From positions 1 to 33,332 of the forward strand of contig JAKQEQ010000080.1 in NCBI GenBank assembly GCA_029556545.1: a stretch of DNA of 33,332 nt. Reading direction: 5' to 3'. The notes under the pieces are model-generated. The model worked only from the letters and a program-made list of their open reading frames with translations. It had not been told where the DNA came from and ran no database searches. A program made the position numbers and the translations under genes. Each line of letters opens with the position of its first letter. Position 1 is the stretch's first letter. The DNA is from Candidatus Hydrogenedentota bacterium (GTDB lineage: Bacteria > Hydrogenedentota > Hydrogenedentia > Hydrogenedentales > JAGMZX01). Positions 9,252 to 17,788 of the stretch are shown here, in pieces.

Positions 9252-12200
9252 TTATGCTATCCCGGGGCAGAAGCCGTCCTCTGTGCCTTCCGCCGGGCAA
9301 TAGTGATAGCCGCCGGAATTGTAGAACTGAATGACGCGCAACAATTCCGTCAACTTGATTTGCCAGTCCGGGCCAGCGGGCGTATAGTCGCTGTCGTGGG
9401 GACAGCAGGTCGTGTTCGCGCCGGGCCCGGCCACATAGCCGTCCTCGGTGTCGCCGGGATTCGCCGCGCAATGGAACCCGCCCGAGTTGTAGAACTGGAT
9501 CACCCGCAGCAACTCGGTCAATTCGATCTTGCTGCTGTGGTCCTGGTCCGCCGTGTGCCACTCGTCGACGCAGGGCTCGCCCTCTCCTTCTCCTTCGCCT
9601 TCGCCCTCTCCCTCTCCCTCTCCCTCGCCTTCGCCTTCGCCTTCGCCTTCGCCTTCCCCTTCGGCGCCGCCAACAGTGGCGATGCACAACATCCAGCCAT
9701 TCAAGCTGCCGGTGCTTCCGCCGTCCAAGTCCGTCACCTTGAGCAACCAGACGCCGCCGGTGGCCTCGCCCTCGAAGCCCGCAAGCGGTTGCTGCGGGAT
9801 ATAGATGTCGCTGTAGGGAGCGAAACCGGCGAAGATGCTGATCTCCGCCGTGTCGTCGAAGCCGGTCTGCTCAAAGTCCTGCCCGTCGTTGTCCAATTCG
9901 GAGAAGAGAACGACCTCTATCCCCTGCGGGCTTTCCAGCCGCACGTCGAGTGCGGAAGTGCTGTCGCAGGTGATATCGAGCAGCACGTTGACGTCCTGGA
10001 CGTAGCCCTCCTCCATAATCGTCAGTTCGCTGATCACCGTATCCCCCGCGACAAGGGGTAGGGGCGTATCCAGTGCGACATAGGGCGAGCAACCGCCCGT
10101 ATAGGCGGCGGTGATAGTGACGAACTGGCCTTCAGTGGATACGGTCGCTTGCCGGTTCGATGGTTTGGTCCAGCCGGGCACTTGATTGAACTCGATGGTG
10201 TAGGAACCCAAGGCCACCTCTTCCATTTCGCTGCTCGCCAGCCACGATGCGCCGTCGGTGCGGCGCCACCGCGCTCCCGCGTTCGCCGCGGCTGCCGGTG
10301 TGATGTTGACCTGGATCATGCCGGTGTGCGCGAGATATAGCCCTTCGGCCTGGGTATCCACGCCGCTTGTAACAAAGACGACGATGTTCTCCGGCGTGGT
10401 CCAGCCGGCCACGGAACTGAACTCGACCTCGTGGAAGCCGTCCTCCAGGTTCGAGACGGTTTCACCGCTTTCGTTCCACGTCGCCGTGTCCACGATACGC
10501 CACTGTGCCCCGGCGGACACCGCGCCGGCGGGAAGCAGAGTCACCGTCAGGGCACCCGTCTCGGCATATTGCGCTGTCTCCTCGGTCGTCGCATTAAGGG
10601 CGACGGTCACGATCATGTCCTCGGGCGCTATCCAGCCCGCCACGGGGCTGAATTCGATCCGGTATCTGCCCACGGGGACATCCGTCTCCGTGACACCGCT
10701 GTCGAGCCACGGCCCGCTGCCGTCCGGCGTACCCTCGGGAGGCATCATCTCGTCCGTCGTGATGCACAGGCTCCAACTGTTCAGGACGGTTTCATAGCCT
10801 TCACCATCCACTGTCCAGTCCGTGACAATAAGTTCCCAACTGCCCGCTGCGGGGATACCGTTGAGGCCGGATAGCGGGTAATCCGGACGGAACACGCCTG
10901 AATAGGGCGCCGTGCCTTCGCTGATTAGCACGGCGGCCTGGTCGTCGAATACGGTGCCGCGCATGTTGCTCCCGGAGAGCACGGTGCCCATCACGGGAAA
11001 CGTTTCCACATTCGCGGTGACCGCGTACAGCGTAATCTCAAGCTGGCTATTGTCCGGACAGTCGAGGTCCAGGTGAAGATTGATGTCCGTGATGTTTCCG
11101 GGCTCCGTCACCTCCAGCGTGGATATGGTACTGCCGCCATCGCAGGATTGGGGCACGTCGGTGCTGGCAATGTTCACGCATTCCAGTTCCGACGGGTCTG
11201 GAAGCCGTTCCGCGCGCCGCCACTGCGCCCCGGCCGCGGCGGCCCCCGCCGGCAGCAGCGTGACTTGCAGCGCGCCGCTCCTGAATTCGTAGTAGCCCTG
11301 TGCCACGGTGGTTTCACCGAGTTCGACCGTGACGCTCTGATCCGGCGGCCGCGTCCAGCCCGCGAGGGGCTTGAACTCGATGACGTGGTCGCCGACCGGC
11401 ACGAGACTCTCGGTCTGGCTGGCGCCCAGCCAGGTCTCCGTGCCCTTGCGACGCCAGTATGCGCCCGCCCCGACCGCTTCTGTCGGGAAAATATCGACAC
11501 GAAGCGCCCCGGAGCTTGTTAGCGTGTAGGTGCCCGTCCTGAAAACTGATTCACCTTGCGACACGTCCGCGCCCATCGGGTCGGGCACGGTCCAGTTGGG
11601 TAATGGTTTGAATTCGACGATGTGATTCCCTATCGATACACTTGCGGTGTAGCCGCTATCTTTCCAGGAATCAGGCGGCAGGAGGGGGTCCCGCCACCGC
11701 CGCCACTGTGCGCCCGCTGCTACGGCGCCCGCTGGTTCGATAGTAACGGTTAGAGAACCGCTCTGCGCATAGGTGCCGCTCGTGGTGGCCAGCGTGTCCG
11801 GCAATATGGTCACCGTCTGCGCCGCGGGGCGCAGCCAGCCGGATATCTGCTTGAATTCCACGACCCGGTTGCCGGCCCACACCTGGGTTTCCGTATAGCC
11901 GCTATTGCGCCATTCGAACGCGCCCTGGCGCCGCCATTGCGCGCCCGCGATACGGGCAAGAGGCGGATTGATGGAGACGGTCAGCGAGCCGAATCCCGAC
12001 AGGGTAAACGCCGGGCTGGGAGGGGACCACGGCCCGATATTGCCCGCGTGGTCAATCGCGCGCACCCGGGCATGGTAGGAACCTCCCTCGACCGCCGTGA
12101 ATTCATGATAAAGCGTGTTGCCCACATTGCCGTCGAAGACGTCGTTGCCGTCCGGCGTCGTGCCGATCTGGCATTCGTAGGACGCGACCCCCGAACCGCT

Positions 12201-14381
12201 GTCCGTCGCCTCGGTCCACTCGAAGTACATATCGAGGCCGCTGTTCTGCTTCACGAGCGGCGCGCCCGGCGCTGTGGGCGCCTGGAAATCGAAGTGGTAG
12301 GGTCCCAACCTGACGGTCGAGGGCCGGACCTCGCCACACCGGTTCACGGACCGCAGATGGAGATAGTAACTTCCAGAGCCTTGGTACGGGCTGACATAGA
12401 GGTATTCCGTGTTCCAAGTCGGTTCCGACCCGGAGAAAGTATAGGAAGGAATCATATTCCATGCGTAAGCAAAGCCGTTCACAAGTTGTTGGTCATCGAA
12501 ACCCAGCGGATTGGTGAAGGAATAGGTGTCGTCGGGGTGATACGTCCCTTCCTGCAGCGGGAAGACGCTTAACACGTTGACACCGGGGATGGGCAGTTCC
12601 GCGTGGGTGCACACCGAGATGTATCGCTCGGGGGGCCACAGGCTGTAACTCCAAGTGCGCACATCGTTGCGTTCACCCGCCACGGCGCGCACGCTGAACG
12701 TGAGCTTCGTGTTCACCGGGTAAACATTCGGAAGTTGGATGACGTTCACATTCGCGGCGGCCATCTGGACCGGCTCCGAGGGGGGCTGCCCGTCATAGCC
12801 GATGTAGCACCGGAAGCCGAATTCATCAGAGGAATTGTCGTTCCAGCCAACCTGAATCTTTGAGGCCGATACGGCACTGCCCCACAGACCCGACGGCGCC
12901 GCGGGCGGCGGCGTGCCGGTCGGGTCGAACGCGTACAGCGTATTCCCTTCCGAGAAGTACATGCGCTGCTCGTCCGCGATCAACTGGCGTGGACTCGCGC
13001 CCGCATGAAGCCAATCCGCAACCACGTAGGTGCCGCTGTTGTAGCCGTCGGTGACCCACAGTTCCCGCCGCCCATCCCCCTCGGCGTCCGCGGTGAAATA
13101 GCACCTGCCCCCCATGGCCGCGAAGTTCGACGGATTCGACCCTTCCGCGCCGGGGCGGATATCCTTAACGAGCCACGTACCCCCTTCCGTACCGTCGCTG
13201 CGCCACAACTCCGTGCCGTTGCTGCCGTTGTCCGCGGCGAAGTACACGGCGTCAAAACTCCCGTACTTGGCCAGGTACATCCCGGAGGGAGCCGACCCCT
13301 CGTTGCCGGGGCGGATGTCCTTGATAAGGACCGTGCCGGACTCCGTGCCGTCGCTCTTCCACAATTCCCGTCCGTAAGCCTCCGAAAACGCGGCAAAGAC
13401 GATGGACCCGTACAATGGTCCGGCCATATCGCTGACGGTCGAACCCGAACTGCCGGTGTTGATGTCCTTGACCATCTGAATATTGGAGCCGCCACGGTCC
13501 ACCCACAATTCCCGGCCGTGCGTCCCGTTGTCCGCCGTGAAGAAAAGCTTTGCATCGCTTCCAAGCAAGACGCGCATAAGCGACTGCGGGGACGACCCCG
13601 TGGAACCGGGCCGCAGGTCATGAACGGTGTGGGTGGGAACCCTGTTGCCATAGGTATCTTCCACCACCGTGAAGGTGACATATTCGCGTCCGTGGGTCCC
13701 GTCGTCCGCGGAGAAGGCAAAGTAGGATCCCGGTCTGCGCGTGATATCCCTCGGGTTCGCGCCGCTTGCACTGATGCGTGTACTGAATACTTCGAAGGGT
13801 TTCCAGAGAATGATGGGAGACAGGTACACGAAATCCGCCGAGCCGCCAAGGGCCAGGTCCGCGTCCCCATGCAGGTCGGAAACGCCGTCAAACCAGATGC
13901 CGCCGAGGTTGTAGGGCTCCACATGCTCTGGCGTGTAGTAGCGATAGGGCGCCCCGCCGCCACGGCGCATGGCATAAAGCCTGTAGAGGTCTTCTGCCCC
14001 GTCCGCGTTCTGCCACACATTCCTGGCAACGAAAAATATCCGGTCTAAGCTCAATATGTACTCGCTTGGCGGGCCCGAGTAAACATACGCGTGCGGAAAC
14101 GACCCTGATGGTCCTTCCCAGATATCCCCCCGCTGCACCGTTCCCGAGACGGTCCCGTTGCTTGTCCACGGCTCGACATTGCTTGCGCCATTCTGAGCCC
14201 CCGCGAAGTACAATATGCCCGCGTCAACAAAGAACGAGCCGGGCGCCACATCAAATGTCCTCAACTCGGTCAATCGCGGACGGGCCTGCGCCTCGGCCTG
14301 CGCCCCGATCAAACATGCCGCCAGCACCAACAGCGCCGGCATCCAAGACCATCGCGTCCAAATACCTTTGATATACAACAT
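9252..14381 (-). CDS. Giant secreted ELWxxDGT / Fn3 / PEGA-like / P-domain protein with dockerin-like tail
   Basis: ATG at 14381 follows AAGGAG at 7-base spacing, and the product is 1709 aa. A signal peptide (MPALLVLAACLIGAQAEAQA) precedes hyalin-like ELWxxDGT repeats to about residue 490 (ELWKSDGTESGT, ELWRSDGTEGGT, KDIRPG). Two fibronectin-III-like domains follow (about 492-585 and 700-795). Six repeats of about 78 aa run from about 797 to 1430 with the core GAQWRR, VEFK and GWTxP (PEGA-like). The fourth repeat is split by a P-domain (about 1064-1214: ECVNIAS, FDDQA, PDYPLSGLNG, SWSLCI). A second P-domain follows the repeats (about 1430-1563: FDDTAE, PQQPLAGFEG, GWMLCI). A Gly-Glu linker and the paired dockerin-like module finish the protein. 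P-domains normally accompany secreted proteases, but no protease domain is visible. The role is probably surface adhesion or scaffolding. Confidence 0.92.
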   Translation of the reverse strand: MLYIKGIWTRWSWMPALLVLAACLIGAQAEAQARPRLTELRTFDVAPGSFFVDAGILYFAGAQNGASNVEPWTSNGTVSGTVQRGDIWEGPSGSFPHAYVYSGPPSEYILSLDRIFFVARNVWQNADGAEDLYRLYAMRRGGGAPYRYYTPEHVEPYNLGGIWFDGVSDLHGDADLALGGSADFVYLSPIILWKPFEVFSTRISASGANPRDITRRPGSYFAFSADDGTHGREYVTFTVVEDTYGNRVPTHTVHDLRPGSTGSSPQSLMRVLLGSDAKLFFTADNGTHGRELWVDRGGSNIQMVKDINTGSSGSTVSDMAGPLYGSIVFAAFSEAYGRELWKSDGTESGTVLIKDIRPGNEGSAPSGMYLAKYGSFDAVYFAADNGSNGTELWRSDGTEGGTWLVKDIRPGAEGSNPSNFAAMGGRCYFTADAEGDGRRELWVTDGYNSGTYVVADWLHAGASPRQLIADEQRMYFSEGNTLYAFDPTGTPPPAAPSGLWGSAVSASKIQVGWNDNSSDEFGFRCYIGYDGQPPSEPVQMAAANVNVIQLPNVYPVNTKLTFSVRAVAGERNDVRTWSYSLWPPERYISVCTHAELPIPGVNVLSVFPLQEGTYHPDDTYSFTNPLGFDDQQLVNGFAYAWNMIPSYTFSGSEPTWNTEYLYVSPYQGSGSYYLHLRSVNRCGEVRPSTVRLGPYHFDFQAPTAPGAPLVKQNSGLDMYFEWTEATDSGSGVASYECQIGTTPDGNDVFDGNVGNTLYHEFTAVEGGSYHARVRAIDHAGNIGPWSPPSPAFTLSGFGSLTVSINPPLARIAGAQWRRQGAFEWRNSGYTETQVWAGNRVVEFKQISGWLRPAAQTVTILPDTLATTSGTYAQSGSLTVTIEPAGAVAAGAQWRRWRDPLLPPDSWKDSGYTASVSIGNHIVEFKPLPNWTVPDPMGADVSQGESVFRTGTYTLTSSGALRVDIFPTEAVGAGAYWRRKGTETWLGASQTESLVPVGDHVIEFKPLAGWTRPPDQSVTVELGETTVAQGYYEFRSGALQVTLLPAGAAAAGAQWRRAERLPDPSELECVNIASTDVPQSCDGGSTISTLEVTEPGNITDINLHLDLDCPDNSQLEITLYAVTANVETFPVMGTVLSGSNMRGTVFDDQAAVLISEGTAPYSGVFRPDYPLSGLNGIPAAGSWELIVTDWTVDGEGYETVLNSWSLCITTDEMMPPEGTPDGSGPWLDSGVTETDVPVGRYRIEFSPVAGWIAPEDMIVTVALNATTEETAQYAETGALTVTLLPAGAVSAGAQWRIVDTATWNESGETVSNLEDGFHEVEFSSVAGWTTPENIVVFVTSGVDTQAEGLYLAHTGMIQVNITPAAAANAGARWRRTDGASWLASSEMEEVALGSYTIEFNQVPGWTKPSNRQATVSTEGQFVTITAAYTGGCSPYVALDTPLPLVAGDTVISELTIMEEGYVQDVNVLLDITCDSTSALDVRLESPQGIEVVLFSELDNDGQDFEQTGFDDTAEISIFAGFAPYSDIYIPQQPLAGFEGEATGGVWLLKVTDLDGGSTGSLNGWMLCIATVGGAEGEGEGEGEGEGEGEGEGEGEGEGEGEGEPCVDEWHTADQDHSSKIELTELLRVIQFYNSGGFHCAANPGDTEDGYVAGPGANTTCCPHDSDYTPAGPDWQIKLTELLRVIQFYNSGGYHYCPAEGTEDGFCPGIA
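9577..9663 (-). repeat. Gly-Glu coding hexamer tract
   Basis: Imperfect CCTTCG/CCCTCT hexamers encode about 14 Gly-Glu units linking the second P-domain to the dockerin-like module. Confidence 0.9.
10735..11190 (-). other. P-domain inserted inside a PEGA-like repeat
   Basis: The coding segment for the first P-domain lies between GAQWRRAERL and PWLDSG, the two halves of the fourth PEGA-like repeat. In the other five repeats these motifs are separated by only a few to about a dozen residues. The flanking halves still match the other repeats well, so the host domain has tolerated the insertion. Confidence 0.8.
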
Positions 14382-15265
14382 GATCCATCTCCTTGTCCGT
14401 CATACTTATTCACTCTGTCTGCTTGCGTTATGGCCGAACAGGACAGCAGCCACTCTCCTATGTCTGACGACGCGTAGTAGCGATAGACGTCGGAGTTGCA
14501 GGACCGGATATCCTGCAACGGCAGCGTCGGTTCGATGCGCTGGTCCGGCACTGCTCGGTCGCTCGCCATTCAGCCACGCAGCGTCTTCCCCCGGTTTTCC
14601 AGCCATGGCCGAAAACGATCGGGCGTCTATCCTGGAGCGGTCTTCCGTTGCCCGAAAGACTCCCCTGCTGGTCATGCCCCATACGCGGAAACAGCGATCG
14701 TGGAAACCGATCCTTAACAGGCATAGCCAGAGCGTGCCGCGCGCCGCGCGGACTGGAGTTCCCCCGTAGGACCATATCGAGTAGCGTTGGTAGCGAGCCC
14801 CGAACCCCCAGATGGCGCTACTACCTACTTCCCGCATTCAGCGCGCCCCCAAGAGCACGCGATCCTCCCATATGAATTGACTGAAGAGCCTTCCGCGTAC
14901 TACAAGGCTTTTCATTTCCACCCGTCCGATGAGGTGTTAATCAACAGTTCCCCCGATCCGGCGGGCCACCGGGCCACACCCCTAAACTGACACTCACCCC
15001 ATGTGTGAGTCATATTACCTGAATGACAGGCGACAATCAACCATTTTAGGTAAGTGCGTCTATTGTCCCAATCAACTGCTAAATGTGAGAATAAACAATC
15101 CCGTGCCCCGGCGCGGCGATTCTCCAAGACAGCGTGTCACTGGCGCGTTCGAAACGAAGGGCGAGTACGAGTACCAACAGGAAGTGAGGAATCTTGGAGC
15201 TGGGCGGCCTGCGATATCTTTCGAGGTTGCCAGATGGCAGATGCTCGCCGCCTTGCGCATTTTGG
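14382..15265. other. Intergenic stretch with decayed sequence
   Basis: About 880 bases separate the surface-protein island from the hydrolase gene. Apart from the degraded C-terminal module at 14440-14570 I find no frame with a credible start, codon pattern or family. Short minus-strand frames (for example 15127-14912) are unassigned. A small inverted repeat ACTCAC...GTGAGT lies near 14991-15009. The block 14880-15110 is less GC-rich than the flanks and could be imported or decayed DNA, but no insertion-sequence end or transposase motif was recognised. Confidence 0.5.
14440..14570 (-). pseudogene. Degraded remnant of the dockerin-like C-terminal module
   Basis: On the minus strand one frame reads DQRIEPTLPLQDIRSCNSDV followed by YRYYASSD. 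This aligns without gaps to DWQIKLTELLRVIQFYNSGG and YHYCPAEG of the intact modules, keeping D, I, T, L, NS and the tyrosines. The DNA also shares blocks such as CGGAGTTG with the intact copies. The stop codon is lost, and no upstream reading frame for the rest of a protein survives. It is probably the tail of a former surface-protein gene upstream of the 1709-aa gene. Confidence 0.6.
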
Positions 15266-16246
15266 TCAGGCGCCTGGGGTTCGCGGCAGGATCGGCGCAA
15301 GAAATTCCTCCCAACCGCGCAGGTAGACTTCCATCGAGAGGACGAAGCCTTCGTTGTGGTCGCCGCGAATCTCAAGGAACCGTTTCGGTTCGGAGGCGCG
15401 CGCGAAAAGCTCTTTCCCGTGCCGGTACGGAATGACGTGGTCGTCGGGGCTGTGGATGATGAGTAGCGGGGCGCGGATGGCCGCTATCTTGTCCTTGTTC
15501 GCGAATTGCACGCTGACGATCCACCGCGTCGGCAGGAAGGGAAACAGTTCGCGCGCCATGTCGGGAACGGACAGAAACGTGCTTTCGAGCACCACGGCGG
15601 CAGGCGCGACTTCCCGGGCGAGGTCCGTCGTCACGGCCCCGCCGAGCGAGCGACCGAAGAGAAGAATCTGTTCCGGGGCGAAACCGCGATCGCAGGTCAG
15701 GTGTTGCCACACGGCGCGGATATCGGCGTAACAGCGTTCTTCGGAGACCCTGCCCGTGCTGCGGCCATAGCCGCCGTAGTCGTAGGCCATGACCGAGAAG
15801 CCCAGCCCGCGCAGCAGTTGGACCGATTCGAGGCGGTCGGCGATGTTTCCCGCGTTCCCGTGCGAAAACAGCACGACTCCCCGCGCGTCTTCGAGCGGGA
15901 TAAACCAGCCGTGCGTGCGCTCCTTTCCGACGTCCAACATGACGTCTTCGTAAACCCAGCCGAAGTCGGCGGGTGTCCGGTAAATCGCTCGGGTTGCTGG
16001 AAAGATGACCCAGTTCTGCAACATCCGAATCATGATCGCGCCGCCCGCCAGCAGCAGCAGCCCGATGAACGCGACGCGCGCAACGCGGATAACAAGGGAG
16101 GGCGACGGCGCCACGATGTCCTCGGCGTCTCCGCCTTCGTCGCTGCCGCGCAAGCGGGCATCCGGAAACTCTCCTCGACGTGGTTCTGCATCCGCTTCAA
16201 CACGTTTCTCCCGCTTGTTCTTCATCGCCATCTGAGTCGCCATCAT
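15266..16246 (-). CDS. Membrane-anchored alpha/beta hydrolase (BEM46/ABHD13-like)
   Basis: The frame is open from 16318. I prefer the ATG at 16246 (326 aa), because further upstream it would cover the trpB promoter, but no start has a good ribosome site. An N-terminal charged segment of about 50 aa precedes one membrane helix (VAFIGLLLLAGGAIMI, about 55-76). The hydrolase domain shows the oxyanion strand VVLFSHGNAGN, the nucleophile elbow GRSLGG (Ser200), the acid in HSPDDHVIP (Asp269) and GDHNEGF (His297). The order and spacing match the BEM46/ABHD13 group of serine hydrolases, whose substrates are mostly unknown. The gene is divergent from trpB, and nothing around it suggests a pathway. Confidence 0.88.
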   Translation of the reverse strand: MMATQMAMKNKREKRVEADAEPRRGEFPDARLRGSDEGGDAEDIVAPSPSLVIRVARVAFIGLLLLAGGAIMIRMLQNWVIFPATRAIYRTPADFGWVYEDVMLDVGKERTHGWFIPLEDARGVVLFSHGNAGNIADRLESVQLLRGLGFSVMAYDYGGYGRSTGRVSEERCYADIRAVWQHLTCDRGFAPEQILLFGRSLGGAVTTDLAREVAPAAVVLESTFLSVPDMARELFPFLPTRWIVSVQFANKDKIAAIRAPLLIIHSPDDHVIPYRHGKELFARASEPKRFLEIRGDHNEGFVLSMEVYLRGWEEFLAPILPRTPGA

Positions 16247-16249
16247 GAG

Positions 16250-16279
16250 TTGGCATTTTGCCGGTCCATGGATTACACT
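16250..16279 (+). promoter_or_regulatory. Putative sigma-70 promoter of trpB
   Basis: TTGGCA (16250-16255), an 18-base spacer and TACACT (16274-16279) lie about 118 bases before the trpB start. The hexamers overlap the start region of the divergent hydrolase gene, so the two genes may influence each other. Confidence 0.45.
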
Positions 16280-16396
16280 ACCCGCCATTATTGCATTTAT
16301 GGGGAACCTGTTGGCCACTTACACGGGAGGTCCGCCGCGGTTCGCATGGAGAGCGGTTGTCAGACCGCGGGCGGCACAAGAAGAAAGGTTTTCGTC

Positions 16397-17767
16397 ATGA
16401 ACCAGTACAACATCCTGCTCGACCCGGCCCGGATGCCCGACGCCTGGTACAACATCAATCCGGACATGCCCGTGCCGATGGCGCCGCCGCTGCACCCGGC
16501 GACCCTGCAGCCGGTCGGGCCAGAGGACCTTGCCCCGATCTTCCCGATGCCGCTCATCGAGCAGGAGGTCTCGATGCAGCAGTACGTCTCGATTCCGGGC
16601 GAGGTGATGGACGCCTATCGGCTGTACCGGCCGACGCCGTTGCGCCGCGCGCTCCGTTTCGAGAAGGCCCTCGGGACCCCAGCCAAGATTTACTACAAGA
16701 ACGAAAGCGTGAGCCCTTCCGGCAGCCATAAGCTCAATACCGCCGTGGCGCAGGCCTATTTCAACAAGGTCAGCGGCATCAACGGGCTCACGACCGAGAC
16801 CGGGGCGGGCCAGTGGGGCACCGCGCTCAGCATCGCGTGCAGCATGTTCAACATGTCCTGCGACGTGTACATGGTGAAGGTCAGCTTCGATCAGAAGCCC
16901 TATCGCCGCTCGATCATGCAAACCTACGGCGCGAACGTCTTTGCGAGTCCCACGGACCGGACCGACTTCGGGCGGCGTTACCGGGCGGAATTCCCGGATA
17001 CCTCGGGCAGCCTCGGCATCGCCATCACCGAGGCCGTCGAGGCGGCAGTAACAAGCGGCGGCGCGCTTCGGTACAGCCTCGGCAGCGTGCTGAACCACGT
17101 GCTGATGCACCAGACGATTATCGGACAGGAGGCGAAACTGCAACTGGAAAGCATCGGCGAATACCCGGACATGGTGATCGGTTGCTGCGGCGGCGGCTCG
17201 AATTACGCAGGCACCGCGTGGCCCTTCGCCCACGACAAAATTAAGCAGGGGAAGAATATCGACCTCATCGCGGTCGAGCCGACCGCATGCCCGACGTTGA
17301 CGAAGGGCATATACGCTTACGATTTCGGCGACACGGGCGAAATGACGCCGCTGCTCCTGCAATACACGCTCGGGCACAAGTTCGTGCCGCCGCCGCTGCA
17401 CTCGGGCGGCTTGCGGTATCATGGCGTGGCGGCTCAGGTCGCGCACCTCACGAAATTGGGCGTCATGCGCGCCGTGGCGTACCAACAGAACACGTGCTTC
17501 GACGCGGGGGTTCTCTTTGCGCGTTGCGAGTGCATCTTGCCCGCGCCCGAGAGCAGCCACGCGATTCGCGCGGTCATGGATGAGGCCCTGAAGTGCAAGG
17601 AGACGGGCGAGGCGAAGACGATCCTGTTCAACCTGAGCGGCCACGGCCACTTCGACATGTCCGCCTACGAGGCGTACTTCAGCAAGAAGCTCGAAGATTA
17701 CGAGCTCGACGAGGAAGCCATCCGCAAGGCCGAGGCCGACATCCCGAAGGTCCCGATTCCACAGTAA
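16397..17767 (+). CDS. trpB: Tryptophan synthase beta chain, TrpB2 type
   Basis: This 456-aa pyridoxal-phosphate enzyme condenses indole with serine to give tryptophan. The ATG at 16397 follows GAAAGG. The frame is open far upstream, but that part is antisense to the hydrolase gene. SPSGSHKLN carries the PLP lysine (Lys112), ETGAGQWG the catalytic glutamate, and GCCGGGSNYAG the phosphate-binding glycine loop. The long N-terminal extension (DAWYNINPDMP...LHPATLQPVGPEDL) and the RPTPL substrate motif are typical of the TrpB2 (trpB_rel) branch. Members of that branch usually lack the residues for TrpA contact and often act alone. No trpA or other trp gene is adjacent, which fits indole salvage or a second TrpB. 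The gene ends 21 bases from the convergent glycoside-hydrolase-like gene. Confidence 0.95.
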   Translation: MNQYNILLDPARMPDAWYNINPDMPVPMAPPLHPATLQPVGPEDLAPIFPMPLIEQEVSMQQYVSIPGEVMDAYRLYRPTPLRRALRFEKALGTPAKIYYKNESVSPSGSHKLNTAVAQAYFNKVSGINGLTTETGAGQWGTALSIACSMFNMSCDVYMVKVSFDQKPYRRSIMQTYGANVFASPTDRTDFGRRYRAEFPDTSGSLGIAITEAVEAAVTSGGALRYSLGSVLNHVLMHQTIIGQEAKLQLESIGEYPDMVIGCCGGGSNYAGTAWPFAHDKIKQGKNIDLIAVEPTACPTLTKGIYAYDFGDTGEMTPLLLQYTLGHKFVPPPLHSGGLRYHGVAAQVAHLTKLGVMRAVAYQQNTCFDAGVLFARCECILPAPESSHAIRAVMDEALKCKETGEAKTILFNLSGHGHFDMSAYEAYFSKKLEDYELDEEAIRKAEADIPKVPIPQ

Positions 17768-17788
17768 TCCGAAGCGACGTCGGGCCCA

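Noticed and set aside
14912-15127. Minus-strand 71-aa frame as a gene
   Set aside because: No ribosome site, family or partner. The region looks decayed, so it is left as unassigned intergenic DNA.
15506-16396. N-terminal extension of the trpB frame by about 297 codons
   Set aside because: It is antisense to the alpha/beta hydrolase gene, has no family signature, and the conserved TrpB2 N-terminus begins at 16397 with a ribosome site.
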